Part shown: positions 32,017 through 41,287 of the stretch, piece after piece | Layout: every line of letters begins with the position of its first letter | Position numbering within the stretch: position 1 is the stretch's first letter | DNA from: Lentzea sp. NBRC 105346 | GTDB lineage: Bacteria; Actinomycetota; Actinomycetes; Mycobacteriales; Pseudonocardiaceae | Direction of reading: 5' to 3' | NCBI RefSeq assembly: GCF_030269605.1 | Contig: NZ_BSTQ01000011.1 | Location: 124,001-188,000, forward strand | Length of the DNA: 64,000 nt | The notes under the pieces: generated by a model | The model's input: only the letters and a program-made list of their open reading frames with translations | The model's database searches: none | Told to the model about the DNA's origin: nothing | Position numbers and translations under genes: made by a program

Positions 32017-33216
32017 GTGACGTTCGACCAACGCGACGCGGAATTCATCGCCGACCCGTACCCCGCGTTCGCCGAGCTGCGCTCCGCGGGCGAGGTGCAC
32101 CTCCACGAGGGCCTCGGGGTCGCGGTCGCCGTCTCGCACGCCGCGTGCTCGGCGGTGCTGCGGCACCGCTCGCTCGGCCGCATCTGGTCCGACGTCGCGC
32201 CGGTCGAGGCGTTCCAGTCGTTCAACCTCCTGCACCGCAACTCGCTGCTGGAGAACGAACCGCCGGTGCACGGCCGGCTGCGCCGGCTGGTCGCAGCCGC
32301 CTTCGGCCGCGGCCACGTGGAACGGCTGCGCCCGTGGGTCGCCGAGCTCGCCGACCGGCTGGCCGACGAGCTGGTCGCGAAGATCAGCGACCAGGGCTCC
32401 GCGGACCTGCTCGCCCACGTCGCAGGTCCACTGCCGGTCGAGGTGATCGCGGAACTGCTGGGTGTGCCCGCGTCGGACCGGTTCCTGCTGCAGCCGTGGT
32501 CCAACGCGATCGTGAAGATGTACGAGTACGGGCTTCCGGACGATCGGCGCGCGCTCGCCGAACGCGCGGCCACCGAGTTCGTCGCGTATCTGCGCGACCT
32601 GATCGCGTTGCGCCGCAAGAACCCCGGCGACGACCTCGTCTCCGACCTCGTCGCGGTGACCGACACCGACGGCGCCCGGCTGACCGAGGACGAGCTGGTC
32701 GCCACCGCGGTCCTGCTGCTGATGGCGGGCCACGAGGCGACGGTCAACGTGATCGGCAACGGCGTGCTCGCGTTGCTGCGCAACCGGTCGCAGTGGGAAC
32801 TGCTGCTGTCCGACCCTTCGCTGATGTCCTCCGCGGTCGAGGAGCTGATCCGGTTCGACTCGCCGCTGCAGCTGTTCCAACGCACTGCCACCGCACCCGT
32901 GGAGATCGCCGGTTTCACCGTCGAGCCGGGTCAGAAGATCGCCGCTCTGCTCGGCGCCGCGGCCCGTGATCCGCTGGTCTTCGAGGCCCCGGACACTTTG
33001 GACATCACACGATCCCCCAATCCCCACCTGGGTTTCGGGGCGGGCATCCACTACTGCCTCGGCGCGCCGCTGGCCCGCATCGAGGTCGAGGCGGCGCTGT
33101 CGGCGTTGACCCGCAAGCTGCCCGGCGCCGTGCTGGCGGCCGAACCCCGCCGCCGCGCGGAGTTCGTCATCCGCGGTCTGCACGAGCTGCCGCTCAGTAC
33201 CTCCGGGGCAGGCTGA
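32017..33216 (+). CDS. Cytochrome P450
   Basis: A 399-residue bacterial class I P450 without a membrane anchor. The I-helix oxygen-binding motif is LLMAGHEATVNVIG, the ExxR motif is EELIRF, and the haem-binding loop FGAGIHYCLGAPLARIE places the iron-ligating cysteine at C347. The substrate is not predictable and no ferredoxin gene is adjacent. It lies between two GDPD genes on the opposite strand and its 3' end overlaps the second by 23 bases. Start GTG 32017 opens the expected N-terminal region. Confidence 0.94.
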   Translation: MTFDQRDAEFIADPYPAFAELRSAGEVHLHEGLGVAVAVSHAACSAVLRHRSLGRIWSDVAPVEAFQSFNLLHRNSLLENEPPVHGRLRRLVAAAFGRGHVERLRPWVAELADRLADELVAKISDQGSADLLAHVAGPLPVEVIAELLGVPASDRFLLQPWSNAIVKMYEYGLPDDRRALAERAATEFVAYLRDLIALRRKNPGDDLVSDLVAVTDTDGARLTEDELVATAVLLLMAGHEATVNVIGNGVLALLRNRSQWELLLSDPSLMSSAVEELIRFDSPLQLFQRTATAPVEIAGFTVEPGQKIAALLGAAARDPLVFEAPDTLDITRSPNPHLGFGAGIHYCLGAPLARIEVEAALSALTRKLPGAVLAAEPRRRAEFVIRGLHELPLSTSGAG

Positions 33217-34045
33217 ACCCCCGCTCCGCCAACACCTTCCGGAGCCGGTCCGGGTAGTCGGTGATCAACCCGTCGATCCCCAGGCCGATGAGCTCGTGCA
33301 TCCGCGCGGGATCGTCGACGGTCCACGGGATCACCTTCAGGCCTTCCTCGTGCGCCTGGTCGACGAGCTCCTGCGTGACCATCGTGTGCACCGGTGACAA
33401 CGCGGAAGCCCCGAAGCTCCGCACGGCACGGGCGATGTTGTCCCCGACGTCGATCCCACCGGTCCACGGTTCGCACAGAAAGTCCGGCTGCGTCAACGCC
33501 ACCAACGGGATGCGCGGCTCGACCTCGCGGACCCGGATGAGCGTGCCCCAGTCGAACGACTGGATGGTCACGTTGGGCAGGAAGCCCGAACGCCGGATCT
33601 CCCGCACGGCCACCTGCACGAACTGCTCGCGCGGCGCGGTCTCGTGCGGCGCGGCGGCCTCGACCTTGGTCTCGATGTTGAACCGGATGGTCCACGCCTG
33701 CCGGGAGCGCACGAGCTCGAAGAGTTCGGCGAGCGTGGGCATGCGAGCTCCCGGCGAGAGCTCCTGGTCGGGGTACTGGTCCCAGCGGCGCGAGCCGCAG
33801 TCGAGGGTGCGGACCTCGGCGAAGGTCAGGTCCTTCACGTACTTGCCCGCATGTGGGCCGATGCACTTGGCGGGGTTGGTCTTCCGGTCGTGCGTGATGA
33901 CCTCGCGGCCGTCCTTGGTGATCTGGAGGTCCAGCTCCAGCGTGGTGACGCCGACCTCCAGCGCCTTGCCGAACGACGCCAGCGTGCTCTCGACCATGAG
34001 GCCGATACCGCCGCGGTGTGCCTGGAGGTCGAACGGTGCGCGCAT
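33194..34045 (-). CDS. Glycerophosphodiester phosphodiesterase (second copy)
   Basis: A 283-residue GDPD protein with DLQAHRGGIGLMVESTLASFGKAL, TLELDLQITKDGREVITHDRKTNPAKC, FNIETKVE and VIPWTVDDPARMHELIGLGIDGLITDYPDRL. It is only distantly similar to the GDPD gene at 31136, so not a recent duplicate. ATG 34045 starts right before the first barrel strand; an upstream frame to 34072 is unlikely. Cytoplasmic, no signal peptide. Confidence 0.92.
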   Translation of the reverse strand: MRAPFDLQAHRGGIGLMVESTLASFGKALEVGVTTLELDLQITKDGREVITHDRKTNPAKCIGPHAGKYVKDLTFAEVRTLDCGSRRWDQYPDQELSPGARMPTLAELFELVRSRQAWTIRFNIETKVEAAAPHETAPREQFVQVAVREIRRSGFLPNVTIQSFDWGTLIRVREVEPRIPLVALTQPDFLCEPWTGGIDVGDNIARAVRSFGASALSPVHTMVTQELVDQAHEEGLKVIPWTVDDPARMHELIGLGIDGLITDYPDRLRKVLAERGFSLPRRY

Positions 34046-34271
34046 GATCCGAACCTGGCACAGCCGCCGCAAGAGTCCAAGGCACCTGAGGAATAACAGT
34101 GAGTGACGGTCCGTTCTAGGACGTTCGGCTCGCTGAACGGCCTTGATGCTGGCAGAGGCACCGCAGTTCGTCCACGAGCGTGCCTACACTCCGTGAATTC
34201 GGCATTCAGCACGACGCGACGACACCGGTCTCGGGGGTCGTCTGCCGCCGCGTCCCAACGCGGGAGAAACC

Positions 34272-35963
34272 ATGCGCAGACGTTTGACGATCGCGGCTGC
34301 CGCGATATCCGCACTTGTACTCGGAGTTATGGGCCCCGCAGGTGTAGCCATCGCCGGGCCCGTCGGCACCGCGGCAGGGTTCGAGGACGACGACGCCAAC
34401 CTCGCTCCGCAGGCCCCGATCAACTTCGACTGGAACAGCTTCACCCCGGCCACCTGGACGGGGACCGCACCCACCCGCACCGCGCAGAAGGTGACGAACG
34501 GCTGGTCGTTCACCGGCCTGGAGGACTGGCAGGCCACGGGCTCCGACAGCGGCTTCGCGGGCGGCACCAAGCAGGACAACACCTGTCCGAGCGTCATCAC
34601 GCAGAAGGCGTCCAACAAGGACGACCTCAAGCGGTACTACGTGGCCAGCAAGACGGTCGGCAGCAACGTGTACCTGACGCTCGCGTGGATTCGCATCGAG
34701 CAGAACACCACGTCACCGTCGGCGCACGTGGCGTTCGAGTTCAACAAGGGCACCACGCCGTGCCCCGCCGGGTCCGGCGGGCTCGTGCAGCGGACGGCGG
34801 GCGACATGCTGATCGTCTTCGACTTCGAGGGCGGCGGCACCCCGGTGCTGAAGCTGTCCCGCTGGATCACGAGCGGGGCGTGTGAGGTCGGCAGCAACTC
34901 GGCACCGTGCTGGGGTGTCGCGACGACCCTCACCTCCGGCGTGGCCGAGGCCGCGGTGAACACCGCCTCGAGCGCGCAGGACACCGTCGGCCCGACGACG
35001 GAAACGCTGGGGCTGCACGAGTTCGGTGAGGCCGGGATCAACCTGACCGCCGCCGGCGTGTTCACGCCCGGCGTGTGCGAGGGCTTCGGCAAGACCTACG
35101 CGGTCAGCCGCAGCTCCGGCCAGTCCTCGACCGCCCAGATGAAGGACCTGGTCGGACCGGGGAACATCAGCATCAACAACTGCGGCACGGTCACCGTGAG
35201 CAAGGTCGGCAGTGACGGTGGCAGCCAGGCGGGTGCGGTCTTCACGCTGTACTCGGGCGCGAACACCAGCGGCACCGTCGTCGGCACCTGCACCGTGCAG
35301 GCCAACGGCTCGTGCACGCCTTCGTTCACCAGCCTGCCGGTCGGCACCTACACGATCGACGAGACCACGGTCCCGGCCGGATACAACAAGGATCCGAACC
35401 TGCCGTCCACGTTCAGCCTGGCGGCCGGTGAGACCAAGCAGCTCACCTTCACCGACCCGGCGAAGCCCGCGACCGTGAACGTCCAGAAGAAGGACGACGC
35501 CGGCAACGCGGTTCCGGGTGCCACCTTCACGCTGTACCAGGGCACCGGTACGGGTGGCACCGTCGTCGGCACCTGCACCACGGACGCGACGGGCGTCTGC
35601 CAGCCGCCGTTCACCAACCTGCCCGCGGGCACGTACACGATCGACGAGACAACGACGCCGACGGGTTACGTGAAGGACTCCACGCTGCCGGTGACGTTCA
35701 CGGTGGCGCGCGGTGACACGAAGAATCTGTCGTTCACGAACCCGAGGACGTTCAAGGTGATCGTGCTCGTCTGCCGCGAGGCCGACGGCAAGCTCTACCC
35801 GAGCCCGGTCACGATCGACGGAACGGCCGCGGGCAACACGCTGTCCAGCGCGCAGGCGTCGGCAGCGGGCCTGAGTGAAGCGGCGTTGTGCGGCATCAGC
35901 ACCGGCCAGCGCGGTGGCCTCACCACCGGCAACCACAAGGCCGACCCGATCGGCATCTCGTAG
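34272..35963 (+). CDS. Secreted protein with two SpaA/prealbumin-like repeats
   Basis: A 563-residue exported protein: signal peptide with cleavage near AGVAIA, a 270-residue N-terminal domain (cysteine-containing, Thr/Ser-rich), then two tandem SpaA-type Cna-B-like repeats at nucleotides about 35185-35455 and 35482-35750. Each runs V-x-V-x-K to GAxFTLY to GTYTIDETT; the Lys and the Glu of IDETT fit an intramolecular isopeptide bond. There is no C-terminal LPxTG or membrane anchor, so it is released or held non-covalently. GGGAGAAACC precedes the ATG. Function unknown; adhesin- or matrix-like by fold. Confidence 0.82.
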   Translation: MRRRLTIAAAAISALVLGVMGPAGVAIAGPVGTAAGFEDDDANLAPQAPINFDWNSFTPATWTGTAPTRTAQKVTNGWSFTGLEDWQATGSDSGFAGGTKQDNTCPSVITQKASNKDDLKRYYVASKTVGSNVYLTLAWIRIEQNTTSPSAHVAFEFNKGTTPCPAGSGGLVQRTAGDMLIVFDFEGGGTPVLKLSRWITSGACEVGSNSAPCWGVATTLTSGVAEAAVNTASSAQDTVGPTTETLGLHEFGEAGINLTAAGVFTPGVCEGFGKTYAVSRSSGQSSTAQMKDLVGPGNISINNCGTVTVSKVGSDGGSQAGAVFTLYSGANTSGTVVGTCTVQANGSCTPSFTSLPVGTYTIDETTVPAGYNKDPNLPSTFSLAAGETKQLTFTDPAKPATVNVQKKDDAGNAVPGATFTLYQGTGTGGTVVGTCTTDATGVCQPPFTNLPAGTYTIDETTTPTGYVKDSTLPVTFTVARGDTKNLSFTNPRTFKVIVLVCREADGKLYPSPVTIDGTAAGNTLSSAQASAAGLSEAALCGISTGQRGGLTTGNHKADPIGIS

Positions 35964-35966
35964 TAG

Positions 35967-36869
35967 TTAGCGAAGAGAACCGGACGCCCGGACCGCACGC
36001 AGTGGCGGTTCGGGCGCGTCCCTCACCTCGACCACGCGCATCAGCCGGACGGAATCGGCGTCCACCGGCAGCAGCAGGGTGGTGATCCGCCGGACCACCA
36101 GTGCGGTCGCGACCGCGACGCCGGCGACCGCCAGATCCGACAGGGCGTGCAGCACGATCCCGTCCGCCTGCGCCTGCACCGAGGACCGGAACGACCACGC
36201 CACGGTGATCACGAACAACAGGGCCGACGCCACCCACGTGCCCCACCACCACAGCACCAGGCGGGACGGCGCGGGACGGACCGATGCGGGCCGGAGCAGA
36301 GCGGCGTGTTCCAGTTCCGCCACCGTCGAGCCGGGGATCACGAGGTTGACGCCGGGCACGATCATGCCGATGAGTACCTCGCGGTCCGACCGCGAAGGGC
36401 CGTAGCCGACGGCTTCGGCGGAGACGTTGCGCGCGCGGCGCACCCACAGCAGCGTCAGCGCGAGCGCGACGAACGAGACGATCGACGTGACCACCGACGC
36501 CGAGACGACCAACGCGTCGGACGTGCCGACCACGCCGGACGACAGGGCGCCGAAGCGGGACAGCAGCACCAGGACGTAGCGCCACACCTCGCTGCCGAAC
36601 GCCCACACCGCCACGACCGCCAGGAGCCACAGGGCGTTCGACGCCGTGCGCGCCAACCGGCGAACGCCGTCGACGGAGTCCGCCGGGGAGTCGAGCGAGC
36701 CGGGGACGGCCGTCGGCCAGCGCCACGCCAGCAGCGGGAAACCCCACTTGGGCGGCACCGGGTACTTCGGCGGGCCGTCGTACGGCGGGCGCTGCCCGGC
36801 CGGTTCACGCTGCGCGTAGGCACCGGGTGGCGGGGACGCCACCCAGTCGACGCGCAGCGGACGCAGCAT
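35967..36869 (-). CDS. DUF4328 membrane protein
   Basis: A 300-residue protein. A Pro/Gly-rich cytoplasmic N terminus (YAQREPAGQRPPYDGPPKYPVPP) precedes about six helices with LTLLWVRRARNVSAEAVG and GMIVPGVNLVIPGSTVAELEHAAL, the W-x-R-R-A-x-x-N and P-x-x-N-L-x-x-P features of DUF4328. Role unknown. The ATG at 36869 overlaps the rhodanese stop by one base (TGATG). It ends 3 bp from the stop of the convergent SpaA-repeat gene. Confidence 0.85.
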   Translation of the reverse strand: MLRPLRVDWVASPPPGAYAQREPAGQRPPYDGPPKYPVPPKWGFPLLAWRWPTAVPGSLDSPADSVDGVRRLARTASNALWLLAVVAVWAFGSEVWRYVLVLLSRFGALSSGVVGTSDALVVSASVVTSIVSFVALALTLLWVRRARNVSAEAVGYGPSRSDREVLIGMIVPGVNLVIPGSTVAELEHAALLRPASVRPAPSRLVLWWWGTWVASALLFVITVAWSFRSSVQAQADGIVLHALSDLAVAGVAVATALVVRRITTLLLPVDADSVRLMRVVEVRDAPEPPLRAVRASGSLR

Positions 36870-37207
36870 CAGATGACCTCGGGCTCCGCGCCGTCGGAGC
36901 CGCCCTCGAGCGGACGGCCCGCGGCCGCCCAGTGCGACATGCCGCCGTCGACGTTCACCGCGTCCCAGCCGTTCTGGTTCAGGTACTGGGTGACGCGCGC
37001 GGACCGGCCGCCCACGCGGCAGATCACGTAGAGGGAGACGTCGTTGGGCACCTCGTCGAGGCGGGCGCCGATCTCGCTCATCGGGATGTGCAGCGCGCCG
37101 GGCGCGTGGCCGGCCTCCCACTCGTCCTTCTCGCGCACGTCCAGCAGGACCGTGCCCTCGGGCAGCTCGGCCGGGATGTCGGCGACCTCAACGCTCGGAA
37201 CCGTCAC
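36869..37207 (-). CDS. Rhodanese-like domain protein
   Basis: A 112-residue single rhodanese domain: LLDVREKDEWEAGHAPGALHIP, then the active-site loop VICRVGGRS with catalytic C63, and a C-terminal tail. The CRVGGRS loop is the common small-rhodanese form for sulfur transfer. GTG start at 37207. The first gene of a pair with the DUF4328 membrane protein. Confidence 0.92.
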   Translation of the reverse strand: MTVPSVEVADIPAELPEGTVLLDVREKDEWEAGHAPGALHIPMSEIGARLDEVPNDVSLYVICRVGGRSARVTQYLNQNGWDAVNVDGGMSHWAAAGRPLEGGSDGAEPEVI

Positions 37208-37241
37208 GCGCTGATGTTCGCACGAATACCGGTCAGAACGC

Positions 37242-37279
37242 CGTGAAGGGCACCCTCCCGCGGGAGAGTGCCCTTCACG
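37242..37279 (-). terminator. Hairpin downstream of the actP-1 gene
   Basis: A 19-bp stem with one mismatch and essentially no loop (CGTGAAGGGCACCCTCCCG meeting its complement) lies 12 bp after the symporter stop on the minus strand and 34 bp before the rhodanese gene. Its arm shares GAAGGGCACCCT with the hairpin at 15120-15174. Confidence 0.75.
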
Positions 37280-37291
37280 TCCAACGACGAA

Positions 37292-38881
37292 CTAGTGAGC
37301 GATCGCCTTCTCGGCACCCGCACCGGTCAGCGAACGGACCTCCATTTCGGCCTGCTTCACGGAGTCGGACGATTCCTTCGAGAGGATCGTGCCGAGGTAA
37401 CCGAGCAGGAACGAGACCGGAATGGAGACGATTCCCGGGTTGGACAACGGGAAGATGTCGAAGTCCAGGCTCGGGAACATCGACTTCTTCGTTCCGGAAA
37501 CCGCGGGCGACAACACGATCAGGCCGATCGTGACGATCAGACCGCCGTAGATGCTCCACAACGCGCCGGCGGTGTTGAAGCGCTTCCAGAACAGCGAGTA
37601 AAGGATCGTCGGCAGGTTCGCGGACGCGGCGACCGCGAACGCGAGTGCCACGAGGAACGCGATGTTCTGACCGTTCGCCGCGATTCCGCCGAGGATCGCG
37701 ACGGCGCCGATGACGATCGCCGTGCGACGGGCGACCTTCACCTCGGCGTCCTTGTCGTCGGCCTCACCGTGCTTGATGATGTTGGCGTAGATGTCGTGTG
37801 CGAACGACGCCGACGCCGTGATCGTCAGACCGGCGACCACCGCGAGGATCGTCGCGAACGCGACGGCCGCGATGAGGCCGAGCAGCAGCGGACCACCGAG
37901 CGCCTCGGCGAGCAGCGGAGCCGCCGAGTTCACGCCACCGGGCGCCTTGCTGATCTTGTCCGAGCCGACGAGCGCCGCGGCGCCGTAGCCCAGGACCAGC
38001 GTGAACAGGTAGAAGATGCCGATCAGCCAGATCGCCCAGACGACCGAGCGACGGGCTTCCTTCGCGGTCGGGACCGTGTAGAAGCGCATCAGGATGTGCG
38101 GCAGACCGGCCGTGCCGAGCACCAGCGCGAGGGCCAGCGACAGGAAGTCGAGCCTCGACGTGGCGGACGCGCCGTATTGCAGGCCGGGGCTGAGGATCTT
38201 CTCGCCCGCCTTGGGGGCGTTGTCGACCGCGGCACCGAGCACGCTGGACAGGTTCAGGCCGTACTTGCCGAGCACCCAGAGGGTCATCACGCCGGCACCC
38301 ACGATGAGCAGGACCGCCTTGATGATCTGGACCCAGGTCGTGCCCTTCATGCCGCCGATGAGCACGTAGGCGATCATCAGGCCGCCGACCACGGCGATCA
38401 CGATCGCCTGGCCGCCCTTGCCGGTGATGCCGAGCAGCAGCGCGACGAGGCCGCCGGCGCCCGCCATCTGCGCGAGCAGGTAGAAGAACGACACCGCCAT
38501 CGTCGACGTCGCGGCGGCCGCTCGGACCGGACGCTGGCGCATCCGGAAGCTGAGCACGTCGCCCATCGTGTACTTGCCGGTGTTGCGCAGCAGCTCCGCG
38601 ACCAGCAGCAACGCGACGAGCCACGCCACGAGGAAGCCGATGGAGTAGAGGAAGCCGTCGTAGCCGTTGACCGCGATGGCGCCCGCGATGCCGAGGAAGG
38701 ACGCCGCGGACAGGTAGTCACCCGCGATCGCGATGCCGTTCTGCGGACCCGTGAACGCGCGGCCCGCGGCGAGGTAGTCGGCCGCGGTCTTCGTGTTGCG
38801 GCTGGCGCGCAGCACCACGACGAGCGTGATGATGACGAAGACGCCGAAGATGCTGATGTTCAGCAGCGCGTTGTTGCTCAC
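37292..38881 (-). CDS. actP: Cation/acetate symporter (SSS family)
   Basis: A 529-residue sodium:solute symporter with about 13 helices. The N terminus NTKTAADYLAAGRAFTGPQNGIAIAGDYLSAASFLGI is the ActP/MctC signature; TAGLPHILMRFYTVPTAKEARRS and the conserved GYGAAALVG helix follow. The family moves acetate, propionate or pyruvate with Na+ or H+. Its start overlaps the DUF485 stop (four bases); the pair is the usual DUF485-actP operon. A CRP/GlxR-type site lies upstream of the operon. Confidence 0.94.
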   Translation of the reverse strand: MSNNALLNISIFGVFVIITLVVVLRASRNTKTAADYLAAGRAFTGPQNGIAIAGDYLSAASFLGIAGAIAVNGYDGFLYSIGFLVAWLVALLLVAELLRNTGKYTMGDVLSFRMRQRPVRAAAATSTMAVSFFYLLAQMAGAGGLVALLLGITGKGGQAIVIAVVGGLMIAYVLIGGMKGTTWVQIIKAVLLIVGAGVMTLWVLGKYGLNLSSVLGAAVDNAPKAGEKILSPGLQYGASATSRLDFLSLALALVLGTAGLPHILMRFYTVPTAKEARRSVVWAIWLIGIFYLFTLVLGYGAAALVGSDKISKAPGGVNSAAPLLAEALGGPLLLGLIAAVAFATILAVVAGLTITASASFAHDIYANIIKHGEADDKDAEVKVARRTAIVIGAVAILGGIAANGQNIAFLVALAFAVAASANLPTILYSLFWKRFNTAGALWSIYGGLIVTIGLIVLSPAVSGTKKSMFPSLDFDIFPLSNPGIVSIPVSFLLGYLGTILSKESSDSVKQAEMEVRSLTGAGAEKAIAH

Positions 38882-39228
38882 TTGGCTTCTCCCTCGATCT
38901 CGTGCCGCAGCTTCTCGGCCAGCGGGTCGAGGTTCTTGTTGGCGTGCCGCACGTAAAGCGTCGTGATGACGAACGTGGACACGAACTGGAGAAGCCCGAG
39001 AATCAGGCCCACGTTGATGTTGCCCACGACCTTCGTGGCCATGAACCCGTGCGCGTAGTCCGCCAGCAGGACGTAGACCAGGTACCAGGCCAGGAACAGG
39101 CCGGAAACCGGGAAAACGAAGCTGCGCAGCCGGTGCTTCAGCTGCGCGAAGTCAGGACTGTTCTGGACCTCGACCCACTTCTGCGCATCTGGGGCCGAGT
39201 CGGTTGGGGTGTGTTCAGTGGTGCTCAC
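38878..39228 (-). CDS. DUF485 membrane protein, ActP partner
   Basis: A 116-residue protein with two transmembrane helices (SFVFPVSGLFLAWYLVYVLLADY and INVGLILGLLQFVSTFVITTLYV) and the DUF485 hallmark NSPDFAQLKHRLRSFVFP plus the C-terminal RHANKNLDPLAEKLR. It is normally co-encoded with ActP-type symporters, where its role is not settled. The GTG at 39228 is preferred over GTG 39267 because GGAGG lies at a suitable distance upstream. Confidence 0.9.
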   Translation of the reverse strand: MSTTEHTPTDSAPDAQKWVEVQNSPDFAQLKHRLRSFVFPVSGLFLAWYLVYVLLADYAHGFMATKVVGNINVGLILGLLQFVSTFVITTLYVRHANKNLDPLAEKLRHEIEGEAK

Positions 39229-39421
39229 AGTCCCCTCCTCGCGATCCTCGTCGTAGTTATCAGCCACGTGACGGGCACGTAATGCCTCCTGCTCCCGGTC
39301 GATCTATGCGGTGAACCGTAAGGAGACTTTGGTCACGGTCGTAAGACCCCGTTCGTGCCCATGCGCCAAGCAGTCGGGTGATGCGACGAACGGTCGGTAT
39401 GCAAAGACGAGCTGCACGGAG

Positions 39422-39437
39422 CGTGATCAAGATCACC
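39422..39437. promoter_or_regulatory. CRP/GlxR-type palindrome upstream of the DUF485-actP operon
   Basis: CGTGATCAAGATCACC contains GTGA-N6-TCAC with perfect inner arms (GTGATC/GATCAC), matching the core of the CRP/GlxR consensus TGTGA-N6-TCACA. It lies about 195 bp upstream of the DUF485 start and just beyond the 3' end of the second symporter gene. GlxR/CRP control of acetate uptake is known in corynebacteria; here it is inferred. Confidence 0.5.
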
Positions 39438-39486
39438 GTTCACCGGAACGGGTTCCCCCTTTTCACCCGTTTGAACAGTCTGCTAC

Positions 39487-41286
39487 TCAGAGCGACCGAG
39501 CTGTCCCGCTACGTTTCGTGTCCGCCAGCCGGGCTTTCTCCTCGGCCGTGCCGAAGCGGGCGATGTCGCGATCGCGAATGAAGCCGAGCGGATCCGGAGC
39601 GTGCAGCCGGAGCAGAATCTGATTCACGTCCTGCGGCCGCCGTCGCCTGCTCGCCTTACTGATGATGATCATGGTGAGAAAAGCCGTTGGGACAGTGATC
39701 AACGCCGGTTGAGTGAAGATGCTCGGCGCCCAACGCCCTGTGTAACTGCTCACTACGCTGAGTACTTGCGCGCTGATGACCATGCCCCCACCGACCAACA
39801 TCCCGCACACGGCGCCGATCCAGGTCAGGCCCCGCCACCAGATGCCGAGCACCAGCAGCGGGCAGAACGTCGAGGCGGCCAGCGCGAACGACATCGCCAC
39901 GGTCAACGACGCGTCGCTGCGCGGCAGCAGCAACGCCAGACCGATCGCGGCGGCGCCGGTGAACACAGTCGCCCACCGGAAGTCGCGCACCTTGCCCGGC
40001 ATGATGTCCGTCGACACGACGCCGGCCACGCTCACGACCAGGCCGGACGACGTGGACAGGAACGCGGCGAACGCGCCCGCGGCGACGATCGCGCCGAGGA
40101 TCTGGCCGGCCAGGTTCGGCACCATCGCGTTCGGGAGCATCAGTACCGCGGCGTCGGTCTTGCCGTTGACCAGCAGCCTCGGCAGGTAGAGCCGGGACAG
40201 CACGCCCAGCACGGTCGGGAAGATGTAGAAGAGGCCGAGCAGGTACAGCACGTGCAACGCCGTGCGCCGGGCCGCCTTGCCGTCCGGGTTCGTGTAGAAG
40301 CGGACGAGCACGTGCGGCAGGCCCATGGTGCCGAGGAACGTCGCGAAGATCAGCGAGTACGTCTCGAACAGGTTCCAGATGCCGCCCGACTGCGGTCGCA
40401 TCCAGCCGTCGTTCGTGGTCGGCGAGCCGTCCACGACCGGCACCGGGTTGCCCGCCTGGAACCACAGCTTCGTGTTCGGCCCGATCTCGTACAGGCCCTT
40501 GCCCCAGTAGACGCTGCCGTGGGCGGGGCGGTCGTCGATCGTGCCCTCGGCGCGCAGGTTCATCGCCTCCGGGACCTGCAGCCGCACCGGGCGTTCCTTG
40601 ATCTCGACCAGCTCGGCCTTCGGGAACCGCATCACGCCGTGGTCGTTGAGCGGCTGCGTGCCCTGGCTGGGGCTAGCGAGGAAGACGACGAACAGGACGA
40701 ACGTGGGCGCGGCGATCGCGAAGAGCTTGCCCCAGTACTGGAACGCCTGCACGAGCGTGATCGCGCGCATGCCGCCACCGAGCACGTTCACCACGACGAT
40801 CACCGTCACGGCGAACGCGCCGATCCACGACGGCAGGCCGGTGATCGTGGTGAGCGTCAGGCCCGCGCTCTGCAGCTGCGGCACCAGGTACAGCACACCG
40901 ATGCACACGACGAAGAACGTGCAGAAGTGCCGCAGGTTCGGGCTGCCGAGCCGGGCCTCGGCGAAGTCCGGCAGCGTGTAGGCGCCGGACCGCCGCAGCG
41001 GCGCGGCGACGAACAGCAGCAGCGCGAGGTACCCGGCGGTGAAGCCGATGGGGTACCAGAGGGCGTCGATGCCGTCCTTGAGCACGAGGCCGGCCACGCC
41101 GAGGAACGACGCGGCGGACAGGTACTCACCGGAGATCGCGGCCGCGTTGCGGGTGGCCGGGATGGCCCGGCGCGCGACCAGGAAGTCCGGCGTGGTGTTG
41201 GCCTTGCGGGACCCGACATAGCCGAGGAGGAAGGTCACCAGCGCTACTGCGCCGATCCCGGCCAGGCTCCATGCGGTGGCGTTCAC
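39487..41286 (-). CDS. Cation/acetate symporter-like protein (second SSS transporter)
   Basis: A 599-residue SSS transporter related to ActP (RKANTTPDFLVARRAIPATRNAAAISGEYLSAASFLGVAGL; GLPHVLVRFYTNPDGKAARRT). It differs from the 37292 gene by a 90-residue soluble insert after the fifth or sixth helix (MRFPKAELVEIKERP ... GPNTKLWFQAGNPVPVV) and a longer basic C-terminal tail. Subfamily members with this insert move monocarboxylates; substrate not certain. Start GTG 41286, two bases after the stop of the small membrane gene, so in one operon with it and the LytTR regulator. Confidence 0.9.
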   Translation of the reverse strand: MNATAWSLAGIGAVALVTFLLGYVGSRKANTTPDFLVARRAIPATRNAAAISGEYLSAASFLGVAGLVLKDGIDALWYPIGFTAGYLALLLFVAAPLRRSGAYTLPDFAEARLGSPNLRHFCTFFVVCIGVLYLVPQLQSAGLTLTTITGLPSWIGAFAVTVIVVVNVLGGGMRAITLVQAFQYWGKLFAIAAPTFVLFVVFLASPSQGTQPLNDHGVMRFPKAELVEIKERPVRLQVPEAMNLRAEGTIDDRPAHGSVYWGKGLYEIGPNTKLWFQAGNPVPVVDGSPTTNDGWMRPQSGGIWNLFETYSLIFATFLGTMGLPHVLVRFYTNPDGKAARRTALHVLYLLGLFYIFPTVLGVLSRLYLPRLLVNGKTDAAVLMLPNAMVPNLAGQILGAIVAAGAFAAFLSTSSGLVVSVAGVVSTDIMPGKVRDFRWATVFTGAAAIGLALLLPRSDASLTVAMSFALAASTFCPLLVLGIWWRGLTWIGAVCGMLVGGGMVISAQVLSVVSSYTGRWAPSIFTQPALITVPTAFLTMIIISKASRRRRPQDVNQILLRLHAPDPLGFIRDRDIARFGTAEEKARLADTKRSGTARSL

Positions 41287-41287
41287 G

